From Nitrospira sp. (GTDB taxonomy: Bacteria > Nitrospirota > Nitrospiria > Nitrospirales > Nitrospiraceae): 14,758 bases of DNA. Numbering within the stretch: the first letter of the stretch is position 1; every line of letters begins with the position of its first letter. The notes beneath the pieces are model-generated. The model had not been told where the DNA came from and searched no databases. It saw only the letters and a program-made list of their open reading frames with translations. The translations under genes and the position numbers were made by a program. Location: positions 1 to 14,758 of the forward strand of contig JAOUEB010000007.1 in the NCBI GenBank assembly GCA_029858925.1, written 5' to 3'. Shown piece by piece: positions 8,107 to 14,758 of the stretch.

Positions 8107-8117
8107 AGTGTGAGATT

Positions 8118-9869
8118 ATGCAAACCCTGGTTGAAACATTGTTGAAAACCTTCCCGGAGGCGGTACGGTCAGCCGATGTCGACACGGCCCGCGCGGAGGT
8201 CACCGTCCATGTGGCGGCGGCCAAAATTCTGGAGGTCGCGCGGTTTTTGCACGACTCGCCAGAAGCCTGCTTCGACCACATTACCGACATCTGCTCGGCG
8301 GATTACCCTGACAGCCAGGAGCGGTTCGAGATCATCTACCAACTGCTGTCGCTGCCGTACAGCCGGCGCATTCGCCTGAAAGCGCGCGTGACGGAAGACA
8401 ATCCGGCTATCGACTCCGTCACGAGTATCTGGCGGGGAGCGGAGTTTCTGGAGCGCGAAGTCTACGACATGATGGGCATTCAGTTTACCGGCCATCCGGA
8501 CCTGCGCCGCATCCTCCTGCCGGAAGACTTTGCGGAGGGGTACCCGCTGCGGAAAGATTTCCCGACCGAAGGCCGAGGCTGGCGCAGCCAGTTCGACTTT
8601 ATTCCACGCCTCGATGAACCGCCGGCCGAACAGATCGGCGGCGAGTTTACCGAGGCGCAGAAGAAACCGTATTTATCGGAACCACGGGCGTCCGGATCGC
8701 GGCGCCAGGAAGAATTGCTATTGAACCTGGGACCGCAACATCCGAGCACACACGGTGTGCTGCGCGTCGTACTCGAGCTCGACGGCGAACGGATCGTGAA
8801 GGCCACGCCGGATCTGGGGTACTTGCATCGCGGCGTCGAGAAGCTGGCCGAGGGCCTGGCCTACATGCAGATTATTCCGCATACCGACCGGCTGGATTAC
8901 GTATGCGCCATGGCCAACAACTATGCCTATGTGCGCGCCGTCGAGAAGCTCCTCTGCATCACAGTGCCCGAACGCGCCGAATATATCCGAACCATTGTCG
9001 CCGAGATGCAGCGCATCCTCGGACACCTCTTCTGGCTGGGCACGCAGACGTTGGATATCGGCGCGATGACCGTGTTCTTCTGGACGTTCCGCGAGCGGGA
9101 AACGCTGCTCGACATGTTCGAGCAGCTCTGCGGGGCCCGGCTGACGCTGAATTACTACCGGATCGGCGGCGTGGACAGCGACTTTACGCCTGAGCTGGTG
9201 GATCGGCTCAAAGCGTTCTTGGATACCTTCCCGCAAAAAGTCAGCGAGTACGACACGCTGATCGCTTCCAACCGGATTTGGATCGGACGGACAAAGCATA
9301 TCGCGGTGATTTCCGGCGAGGACGCCATCAACTTCGGCTTGACCGGCCCGACGCTGCGCGGCTCCGGCGTGGCCTACGACGTCCGCAAGATGGAGCCCTA
9401 CGGCGTCTACGATAAAGTGGACTGGGAAGTGCCGGTCGGAAAAAACGGCGACACCTACGACCGCTACTGGGTCCGGATGGAAGAAATGCGGCAGAGTGCC
9501 CGCATCATCGCGCAATGTCTCGATCAGTTGCCGCAAGGCCCGATCATCGCGGACATCCCGCAATACATTCCACCGCCCAAGCAGAACGTCATGCGCGACA
9601 TGGAGAGCTTGATCCACCACTTCATCATCTTCACCCAGGGATTCAAGCCGCCCAAAGCCGAGACCTACTGCGCCACCGAAGCGCCGAAGGGCGAATTGGG
9701 CTTCTTCATCATCAGCGACGGGAGTCCCCGCCCCTATCGGCTGAAGATCCGCTCGCCCTCGTTCGTCCATATGGGCGCGTTCGATCACATGGCGCGCGGC
9801 TACCTGATTTCGGACGTCATTACGATCTTCGGGACGTACGACGTGGTGATGGGGGAGTGTGATAGATGA
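8118..9869 (+). CDS. nuoCD: Fused NADH-quinone oxidoreductase subunit C/D
   Basis: The 583-residue protein joins the 30-kDa (NuoC) and 49-kDa (NuoD) subunits of the connecting module. NuoC occupies about 1-165, with signature LEREVYDMMGIQFTGHPDLR (111-130). A linker rich in charged residues follows (about 166-198). NuoD starts at about 199 with LLNLGPQHPSTHG; H208 and H212 line the quinone pocket, and the signature is LHRGVEKLAE. HTDRLDY (255-261) holds R258, equivalent to the arginine near N2 that is methylated in mitochondria, and Y261, equivalent to the quinone-binding tyrosine. The C-terminus ends in DVVMGECDR, as expected for NuoD. Length is close to the fused E. coli protein (about 600). 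I start at ATG 8118 with GTGAG just upstream. The frame is open further back inside nuoB, but that sequence is not NuoC-like; a GTG at 8076 is a minor alternative. Confidence 0.95.
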   Translation: MQTLVETLLKTFPEAVRSADVDTARAEVTVHVAAAKILEVARFLHDSPEACFDHITDICSADYPDSQERFEIIYQLLSLPYSRRIRLKARVTEDNPAIDSVTSIWRGAEFLEREVYDMMGIQFTGHPDLRRILLPEDFAEGYPLRKDFPTEGRGWRSQFDFIPRLDEPPAEQIGGEFTEAQKKPYLSEPRASGSRRQEELLLNLGPQHPSTHGVLRVVLELDGERIVKATPDLGYLHRGVEKLAEGLAYMQIIPHTDRLDYVCAMANNYAYVRAVEKLLCITVPERAEYIRTIVAEMQRILGHLFWLGTQTLDIGAMTVFFWTFRERETLLDMFEQLCGARLTLNYYRIGGVDSDFTPELVDRLKAFLDTFPQKVSEYDTLIASNRIWIGRTKHIAVISGEDAINFGLTGPTLRGSGVAYDVRKMEPYGVYDKVDWEVPVGKNGDTYDRYWVRMEEMRQSARIIAQCLDQLPQGPIIADIPQYIPPPKQNVMRDMESLIHHFIIFTQGFKPPKAETYCATEAPKGELGFFIISDGSPRPYRLKIRSPSFVHMGAFDHMARGYLISDVITIFGTYDVVMGECDR

Positions 9870-9966
9870 GGCGTGACGGCCAGGATGTTCCCGTGCTCGC
9901 TGCCCGCGCACAATCGGAATGTGCTCGGTCGATGCGCGCAGTTTGGAATAGCCTGGCCACCGCCTC
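9868..9966 (+). repeat. 99-bp nested palindromic element in the nuoCD-nuoE gap
   Basis: GAGGCG (9868-9873) pairs with CGCCTC (9961-9966). GGCCAGG (9878-9884) pairs with CCTGGCC (9952-9958), TGTTCC (9886-9891) with GGAATA (9945-9950, one G-U), and CTGC-CC-GCGCA (9900-9910) with TGCGCGCAG (9933-9941). The pairing runs nearly end to end. The left arm starts inside the nuoCD stop codon. The sequence shares GTGCTCGC and CCGCGCACA blocks and a similar right end with the nuoA-nuoB element, so the two look like copies of one family. Confidence 0.75.
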
Positions 9967-9990
9967 GATAAAGGAATGTGCGGAGGAACT

Positions 9991-10527
9991 GTGCTGACGG
10001 ACAAATACGGAAAGGAAATCGACGAGATTCTGAGCCGGTACCCGGTCAAGCGCTCGGCGCTGATTCCCCTCCTCTACCTGGCGCAGCGGGAGCAGGGCTA
10101 TGTCACTGAGGCGGCCATGAAGGAAATCGCGCAGCTGCTGAAGCTGACGCCGCCGCAAGTGTACGAAACCGTCACGTTTTACACGGTGCTCAACCTGAAA
10201 CCGGTCGGGAAATTCCACATGCAAGTATGCAAGTCGCTCATGTGCGCATTGGCCGGCTCAGACACTGTAATCGGATGGATCAAGACGAAACTGGGCATCG
10301 CGCCCGGAGAGTCGACACCCGACGGGCTCTTTACCCTCAGCGCGGTGGAATGCTTGGCCTCCTGCGGAACCGCCCCGATGATGCAGATCAATGACGACTA
10401 TTATGAGCAGCTGACTGAACAGAAAGTGGAAAAGATTCTTGGGGACCTCAGGACCACGGGAACTAGCGATTTGAAGAGCGGCCCGTACATGTGGCCCTTG
10501 CCTGTAGCCGTGAAAGGTGAGAAGTAA
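9991..10527 (+). CDS. nuoE: NADH-quinone oxidoreductase subunit E
   Basis: NuoE is the 24-kDa thioredoxin-like subunit of the NADH-input module and binds the [2Fe-2S] cluster N1a. The ligands are present: C80 and C85 in VCKSLMC, C121 and C125 in ECLASCG. The helical N-terminal region (YPVKRSALIPLLYLAQREQG) and PPQVYETVTFYT are typical. I choose GTG 9991 because GGAGGA (9982-9987) lies just upstream, although the spacing of three bases is short. ATG 9976 is in frame and would add five residues (MCGGT), but AAAGGA abuts it with no spacer. The product is 178 residues. Its last codons (VKGEK and stop) lie inside the left arm of the hairpin that spans the gap to nuoF. It would pair with NuoF. Confidence 0.94.
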   Translation: MLTDKYGKEIDEILSRYPVKRSALIPLLYLAQREQGYVTEAAMKEIAQLLKLTPPQVYETVTFYTVLNLKPVGKFHMQVCKSLMCALAGSDTVIGWIKTKLGIAPGESTPDGLFTLSAVECLASCGTAPMMQINDDYYEQLTEQKVEKILGDLRTTGTSDLKSGPYMWPLPVAVKGEK

Positions 10528-10592
10528 AACGTGAGACGAACCAGAGTGCGACTCTCTTCCAACCTTTCACTTTTCACCTTTTACGTTTCACG
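10509..10592 (+). repeat. Long heptamer-based hairpin across the nuoE end and nuoF leader
   Basis: Arms 10509-10536 and 10565-10592 can pair at 24 of 28 positions, three of them G-U, around a 28-base loop. The loop itself holds a perfect AGAGT-GCG-ACTCT hairpin (10543-10555). The right arm is built of 7-base units CTTTCAC, TTTTCAC, CTTTTAC and GTTTCAC (10564-10591), and the left arm of matching reverse units such as GTGAAAG and GTGAGAA. The left arm includes the last codons of nuoE. Confidence 0.75.
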
Positions 10593-10600
10593 CTGACGCT

Positions 10601-11914
10601 ATGCCGAAACACGAACTGCTTCTGCTCAAAAATATGTCGCAACCTGGTTATACAGGCTCGCTGGCCGAGTATGAAGCGACCGGAGGCTATCAGGCTCTGC
10701 GCGCAACGCTCGGCAAGACCGCCCCGGCGGATGTCACCGCCGCAGTCCGAAAATCTGGTCTGCGCGGCCGAGGCGGCGCCGGGTTTCCGACCGGCGTGAA
10801 GTGGGGATTTCTGCCGAAAGACTATCAAGGCCCCCGCTATCTCTGCTGCAACGCCGACGAAAGCGAACCCGGAACGTTCAAAGATCGCCAGCTGATGGAG
10901 CGAGACCCCCATCAAGTGTTGGAAGGCATCCTCCTGGCCTGTTATGCCATCGGCGCGGAATCCGCCTATATCTATATTCGCGGCGAAATGGTCCTGGGCT
11001 CGAAGATTTTGGAGCGGGCGATCGGCGAAGCGCGCGCCGCCGGGTATATCGGGAAAAGCATTCTGGGCACAGGCACCAATGTGGATGTGTGGGTGCATCG
11101 CGGCGCCGGCGCCTATATCTGCGGCGAGGAAACGGCTCTTCTTGAATCGCTCGAAGGCAAACGAGGCCTTCCCCGCATCAAGCCCCCGTTTCCGGCTACG
11201 CACGGTCTGTACAATAAACCCACCGTGGTGAACAACGTCGAGACGCTCGCCAATCTGCCGCACATTCTCACGCGAGGCGCTGAATGGTTTGCAGCGATCG
11301 GCTCGCCGCCGAAGAGCACCGGCACCAGGGTCTTTTGTGTCAGCGGCCATGTACAGCGGCCGGGCAACTACGAAGTCCCCATGGGCGTCACGTTCCGCGA
11401 ACTGGTGTATGAACATGCCGGCGGGATGCGCTCGGATAAACCGATCAAGGCCTTCATCCCCGGCGGAGCCTCGGCGCCGTTTTTGACGCCGAGTCATCTC
11501 GACGTCAAACTGGACTTCGAATCGGTCGCGGCGGCAGGATCGATGCTGGGCTCCGGCGGCGTGACCGTGATGGAAGAAGGGACTAGTATGGTCTGGGCAG
11601 CGCTTCGGCTCATGGAATTTTTCTACCATGAGTCCTGCGGGAAATGCAGTCCGTGCCGGGAAGGCAGTTCCTGGCTCGTTCAGACGATGCGCCGCATTAT
11701 GGCCAAACGAGGGCGTATGCAAGACCTTGAAACCTTGTCGGATCTGTGCAAGAACATCGCCGGCCGCACCGTCTGCGCATTCGGCGACGCGGAGGTGGCC
11801 CCGATTCAGAGCACCTTGAAGTATTGGCGGGAAGAATACGTGTCCCTAATCCGCGAAGCGGAAGCCGCCGACCTCATCATGCCGGAGACAGTGGGAGCAA
11901 GACGTGAATCGTGA
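10601..11914 (+). CDS. nuoF: NADH-quinone oxidoreductase subunit F
   Basis: NuoF binds NADH, FMN and cluster N3 and is the site where electrons enter from NADH. The 437-residue product contains the FMN/NADH loop GLRGRGGAGFPTGVKWGF (53-70), NADESEPGTFKDR (84-96), HRGAGAYICGEETALLESLEG (167-187), and the N3 ligands C346, C349 and C352 in ESCGKCSPCREG plus C392 in GRTVCAFGDA. All key residues are intact, so NADH is the expected donor. The start is ATG 10601, which gives a normal N-terminus, but there is no recognisable ribosome-binding site: the heptamer tract runs to within two bases of the ATG. The stop (11912-11914) lies in the left arm of the next hairpin. It functions with NuoE and NuoG. 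Confidence 0.96.
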   Translation: MPKHELLLLKNMSQPGYTGSLAEYEATGGYQALRATLGKTAPADVTAAVRKSGLRGRGGAGFPTGVKWGFLPKDYQGPRYLCCNADESEPGTFKDRQLMERDPHQVLEGILLACYAIGAESAYIYIRGEMVLGSKILERAIGEARAAGYIGKSILGTGTNVDVWVHRGAGAYICGEETALLESLEGKRGLPRIKPPFPATHGLYNKPTVVNNVETLANLPHILTRGAEWFAAIGSPPKSTGTRVFCVSGHVQRPGNYEVPMGVTFRELVYEHAGGMRSDKPIKAFIPGGASAPFLTPSHLDVKLDFESVAAAGSMLGSGGVTVMEEGTSMVWAALRLMEFFYHESCGKCSPCREGSSWLVQTMRRIMAKRGRMQDLETLSDLCKNIAGRTVCAFGDAEVAPIQSTLKYWREEYVSLIREAEAADLIMPETVGARRES

Positions 11915-11958
11915 ATCGCCGGCATTCCGCGGTTAACGGTTCACGGTTAACGAAAAAC
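11903..11958 (+). repeat. Hairpin and heptamer tract between nuoF and nuoG
   Basis: CGTGAATCGTGAATCGC (11903-11919) pairs with GCGGTTAACGGTTCACG (11929-11945) at 16 of 17 positions, two of them G-U, around a 9-base loop. The nuoF stop codon is inside the left arm. The right side consists of in-phase heptamers GGTTAAC, GGTTCAC, GGTTAAC and GAAAAAC (11931-11958), followed by GAAGG just before the nuoG ATG. Confidence 0.8.
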
Positions 11959-11965
11959 GAAGGCT

Positions 11966-14635
11966 ATGCCTGACACCACGAAATCAACAGTGCGCCTCAC
12001 GATCGACGGGACGCCGATCAGCGTTCCCAAGGGGACGCTCGTGATCGAAGCGGCCCGGCGTGTCGGCGTCATGATTCCGCATTTTTGCTACCACCCGAAA
12101 TTGAAGCCGGACGCCAATTGCCGCATGTGCCTTGTGGAAATCGAAAAGATGCCCAAGCTTCAGACGGCATGCAGCACCCAAGCCGACGAAGGCATGAGCG
12201 TGCGAACGGCCACCACCGTGGTCAACGACGCCCATAAATCCGTGCTCGAATTCATTCTGGCCAATCACCCGCTCGACTGTCCGGTCTGCGACCAGGGTGG
12301 ACGGTGCGATCTCCAGGACTTCTCCCATCAATATACGGCGACAACCAGCCGATTCGTGGAGACCAAGCGCATTTTTCAAAAGAACTATTTCAGCCCGCTC
12401 ATCGAAACGCAGATGAACCGCTGCGTCCAGTGTCTGCGCTGCGTCCGCTATTGCGACGAAGTGATGGATGTGAAGGCGCTGGCCCCAGCCGGGCGCGGCA
12501 CGATGACCGAGATCAAACACTTCGGAACGCATGCCCTCGATTGCGAGTTTTGCGGCGGCTGCGTCCAAATCTGCCCGGTCGGCGCGATTACCAGCCGGCT
12601 CTCGATGTACGAGTACCGGCCCTGGATGCTGAAACGGGCCGACACCATCTGCGGCTACTGCGGAGACGGATGTCAGATCACCGTCCAGACAAAGGAGCAG
12701 GAGCTGATCGAGGTTAATTCAACGTACGGCGCAGGGCGCAATAACGGCGACCTCTGCGCCCGTGGATTTTTTGGATTCCATGCGGCCAAACACCCGGAAC
12801 GGCTCACCCATCCGCTCATTCGCCGCAACGGCGCCCTCGTACAGACCACCTGGGAGGAAGCGTTGGAGTTTGTGGCGGACCAAGCCGGAAAGATCAAAGC
12901 CACCCATGGCGGACAGAGCTTTGGCGGACTGATTTCAGGCCGATGCACCAACGAGGAATTGTATCTCTTCCAAAAGTTTATGCGGGTGGTGATCGGCACG
13001 AACGACATCGACAGTAGCGCGCGCTACGGCCATCTGAACGGTATGCAGGCCATGCGGCGGGTCCAAGGCACGCATCGATGGACCGTCAGCTTCGACGACA
13101 TCGCAGCCGCCGACGTCTTGCTGTTGGTCGGCACGAACATTACGGAGTCGAATCCTATTACCGGCCTCAGAGTGAAAGAAGCGGTGAAGAAACGAGGCGC
13201 CACGCTGGTAACCATCGAAGCGCTGGAGCCGTCCATCGAAGCGATCAGCAACATCGCCAATCTTTCGCTCCATCACTTCTGTGTCCCGGCTCCACGCATA
13301 GGGAGCGCCGTCCTCGGCCTTTTGAAGGCCCTCGTCGAACAGAACCTGGCGCAGCCGGATCTGGCGCGGCAACAACCAGCGTATGTCCGCGCCGTGACGG
13401 AAGCGCTGGGACAGATATCCTGGCAAGATGTACAAGCTGTTGCAGGCGGGGACGCCGCCGCGTATGCCGCCGCCGCGAAGGTCCTGGCAGGAGGACAGCG
13501 GGTGGTCGTGTTGGCGGGACAGAGTTTATTGCGAAGCCCAGACGGCCATAGCGGCTCGCTCAACCTGCTCGACTTGCTCCTGCTCATCGGAAAGCTTGAT
13601 CAGCCGGGATGCGGCTTCGCGCCGCTTTCTGAGGAAAACAACGACCAGGGCGCGGTCGAAATGGGGGCGGCTGCGGAATTCTTGCCGGGCCCATTCGACG
13701 TGACCGATCAAGAAAGCCGCAGCCGCATCGCCGCCTTCTGGAAAGCAGAACCGCCTCAGCAGGGCGGCGCCTCCTTGGTCGAGATGTTGGACCGGGCCGA
13801 AGCCGGACTCCTGAAGGCCATGTTCATCGTCGGCGAAAACCCCGTGGGAAGCCTCCCCGCTCAAGTGGGCGCGAAGGAATCCCTGCGCAAGCTCGATTTG
13901 CTGGTCTGCCAGGAGCTGTTTCTGACGGAAACCGCAGCCCTTGCCCACGTCGTATTGCCGGTTGCCTCTTCGACGGAAAAGAACGGAACCTTTACGAACA
14001 CGGAGGGCCATGTCCAAGCCGTCCGCCCGGCGATTGAGCCGGTCGGAGAAAGCCGCCCGGACTGGGAAGTGTTCGTCGCCCTCTCATACCTGATGGGGAC
14101 GCCCTTGGAGTATGCCGAAAGCAGGGACATCCTCAAAGAAATCAGAAGCCTGATTCCCGGCTATGGGTCGCTTGGCCCGGCGCCGATGCCGCCGCAAGTC
14201 AACCGCTCCGCAATCGACCGCTACCTGGCTGACGGCTATCGGCACGATCTGGCTGCACGATACCGGCTCGGCGCGACGGCGGCTCGTCCCGATGGAATCG
14301 TGCAGCTTGAATTGGTGCAGAGCTTGTTCCATTCGGGGAAATTGTCCACCCGATCCAGGGGACTGATGGAAGTGGAAGGCAGCGGCGCGCTGAGGGTCAA
14401 TCCACAGGATGCGGCGCGTTTTGCGCTGAAAGACGGAGATCGAGTCCGCCTCTCCAACGTGCGCGGAGAAATGACCACGACCGTCACGATTCGAGCAAGG
14501 GTCCCCCAAGGCACGGCCTGGTTCCCCGACCACTTCGGCCAAACGGCCGCGCATTTGTTCGAATGTACGATCGATCCCGTGACCCGCACGCCGTCCATCC
14601 GGGCGACAGCCGTCTCGATGATGAAGGTTGCTTGA
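11966..14635 (+). CDS. nuoG: NADH-quinone oxidoreductase subunit G, formate-dehydrogenase-like, with an extra [4Fe-4S] site
   Basis: NuoG carries the iron-sulfur wire from NuoF towards NuoI and NuoB. In the 889-residue product I see the N1b [2Fe-2S] ligands C41, C52, C55 and C69; the N5 set H101, C105, C108 and C114; two full ferredoxin-type motifs C153/156/159/163 and C193/196/199/203; and the N7-type set C229, C232, C236 and C264. Canonical NuoG has only C153/156/159 plus C203 (N4), so C163/193/196/199 form an extra site. The rest is a molybdopterin oxidoreductase fold (about 270-889) with a C-terminal dinucleotide-binding-like domain. At the place where formate dehydrogenases have Cys/Sec-His there is R-Y-G355-H, so the Mo ligand is lost and the domain is probably non-catalytic. 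ATG 11966 has GAAGG two bases upstream. The stop overlaps a mini-ORF leading to nuoH. Confidence 0.93.
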   Translation: MPDTTKSTVRLTIDGTPISVPKGTLVIEAARRVGVMIPHFCYHPKLKPDANCRMCLVEIEKMPKLQTACSTQADEGMSVRTATTVVNDAHKSVLEFILANHPLDCPVCDQGGRCDLQDFSHQYTATTSRFVETKRIFQKNYFSPLIETQMNRCVQCLRCVRYCDEVMDVKALAPAGRGTMTEIKHFGTHALDCEFCGGCVQICPVGAITSRLSMYEYRPWMLKRADTICGYCGDGCQITVQTKEQELIEVNSTYGAGRNNGDLCARGFFGFHAAKHPERLTHPLIRRNGALVQTTWEEALEFVADQAGKIKATHGGQSFGGLISGRCTNEELYLFQKFMRVVIGTNDIDSSARYGHLNGMQAMRRVQGTHRWTVSFDDIAAADVLLLVGTNITESNPITGLRVKEAVKKRGATLVTIEALEPSIEAISNIANLSLHHFCVPAPRIGSAVLGLLKALVEQNLAQPDLARQQPAYVRAVTEALGQISWQDVQAVAGGDAAAYAAAAKVLAGGQRVVVLAGQSLLRSPDGHSGSLNLLDLLLLIGKLDQPGCGFAPLSEENNDQGAVEMGAAAEFLPGPFDVTDQESRSRIAAFWKAEPPQQGGASLVEMLDRAEAGLLKAMFIVGENPVGSLPAQVGAKESLRKLDLLVCQELFLTETAALAHVVLPVASSTEKNGTFTNTEGHVQAVRPAIEPVGESRPDWEVFVALSYLMGTPLEYAESRDILKEIRSLIPGYGSLGPAPMPPQVNRSAIDRYLADGYRHDLAARYRLGATAARPDGIVQLELVQSLFHSGKLSTRSRGLMEVEGSGALRVNPQDAARFALKDGDRVRLSNVRGEMTTTVTIRARVPQGTAWFPDHFGQTAAHLFECTIDPVTRTPSIRATAVSMMKVA

Positions 14636-14682
14636 TGACACCACCGTTCGACATACGCCGCTATCCAGGAGAATTATCGTGA
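14635..14682 (+). other. 15-codon mini-ORF linking nuoG and nuoH
   Basis: An ATG at 14635 overlaps the nuoG stop (TGATG). It opens a 15-codon frame (MTPPFDIRRYPGELS) ending in TGA 14680-14682, which overlaps the nuoH start GTG as GTGA. No ribosome-binding site of its own is needed if translation is coupled. It could equally be chance, since such a short frame has no statistical weight. Confidence 0.25.
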
Positions 14683-14758
14683 CAGAACTAGGGTTGCGCC
14701 TCGCCGTGTCCCTGACTCAAATCGCCGCCGTCACAGGCATCGTGATCGTGACGGTGCT
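14679..14758 (+). CDS. nuoH: NADH-quinone oxidoreductase subunit H (partial, first 26 codons)
   Basis: The start GTG 14679 has a strong AGGAG (14667-14671) seven bases upstream. The visible residues (MTELGLRLAVSLTQIAAVTG onwards, then VIVTV) form a hydrophobic first helix, as in NuoH, the membrane-arm subunit that contributes to the quinone tunnel. The gene is cut by the right edge. Identity rests on position directly after nuoG and on hydrophobicity, not on family motifs, which would lie further on. Another membrane subunit is possible. Confidence 0.7.
   Translation, partial: MTELGLRLAVSLTQIAAVTGIVIVTV

Noticed and set aside
7656..8117. Upstream extension of nuoCD inside nuoB
   Set aside because: The frame is open but reads Arg/Asp-rich nonsense overlapping conserved nuoB; the NuoC fold begins at ATG 8118.
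8718..10049. 443-codon minus-strand frame opposite nuoCD and the nuoCD-nuoE gap
   Set aside because: Antisense to conserved NuoD; composition is that of a mirrored GC-rich gene.
10574..11722. 382-codon open frame on the minus strand opposite nuoF
   Set aside because: It is antisense to a fully conserved nuoF, lacks recognisable motifs, and is explained by GC-rich codon structure.

Overview
The window is bacterial chromosome with GC-rich coding DNA and no phage, transposase, CRISPR or RNA gene that I could see. Gene content and protein style (fused NuoCD, a formate-dehydrogenase-like NuoG, a MidA methyltransferase beside the nuo genes, bacterial SecA) suggest a Nitrospira-like member of the Nitrospirota. 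That assignment is inference from family resemblance, not a database result.

Layout. (1) Positions 1-1785 hold a three-gene unit read leftwards: a short His-rich exported protein with a CxxxC motif, a probable outer-membrane beta-barrel protein, and the start of a membrane-anchored thioredoxin-fold protein (TlpA/ResA type). (2) Positions 1786-1983 are a divergent promoter region. (3) secA runs rightwards at 1984-4707, with a likely terminator near 4842-4863. (4) Positions 4708-5173 are a gene-poor stretch with a 23-bp duplication and a small reading frame broken by one stop codon, whose end overlaps the next start. (5) A stand-alone response-regulator receiver protein lies at 5174-5593. (6) A MidA/NDUFAF7-family methyltransferase (5764-6939) is followed by nuoA, nuoB, nuoCD, nuoE, nuoF, nuoG and the first 26 codons of a probable nuoH. 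The nuo run is cut by the right edge, so nuoI-N are not visible.

How the genes work together. NuoE, F and G form the electron-input arm of complex I. NuoB and NuoCD form the connecting module with cluster N2 and the quinone site. NuoA and NuoH belong to the membrane arm. MidA/NDUFAF7 proteins methylate an arginine of the 49-kDa (NuoD) subunit in mitochondria; the equivalent arginine is present here as R258 of NuoCD, so the neighbour is plausibly an assembly factor for this enzyme. In nitrite oxidisers complex I is thought to run partly in reverse to supply reductant; whether that applies here is inference.

The most unusual feature is non-coding. All five nuo junctions from A|B to F|G contain an inverted repeat that starts at, inside or within a few bases of the upstream stop codon. 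Two (A|B and CD|E) are related nested palindromes. Two others (E|F and F|G), plus the nuoA leader, are built from in-phase 7-bp units of consensus GNTTCAC running up to the ribosome-binding site or start codon. NuoG also carries an extra complete [4Fe-4S] cysteine set and a formate-dehydrogenase-like body with a lost catalytic position.
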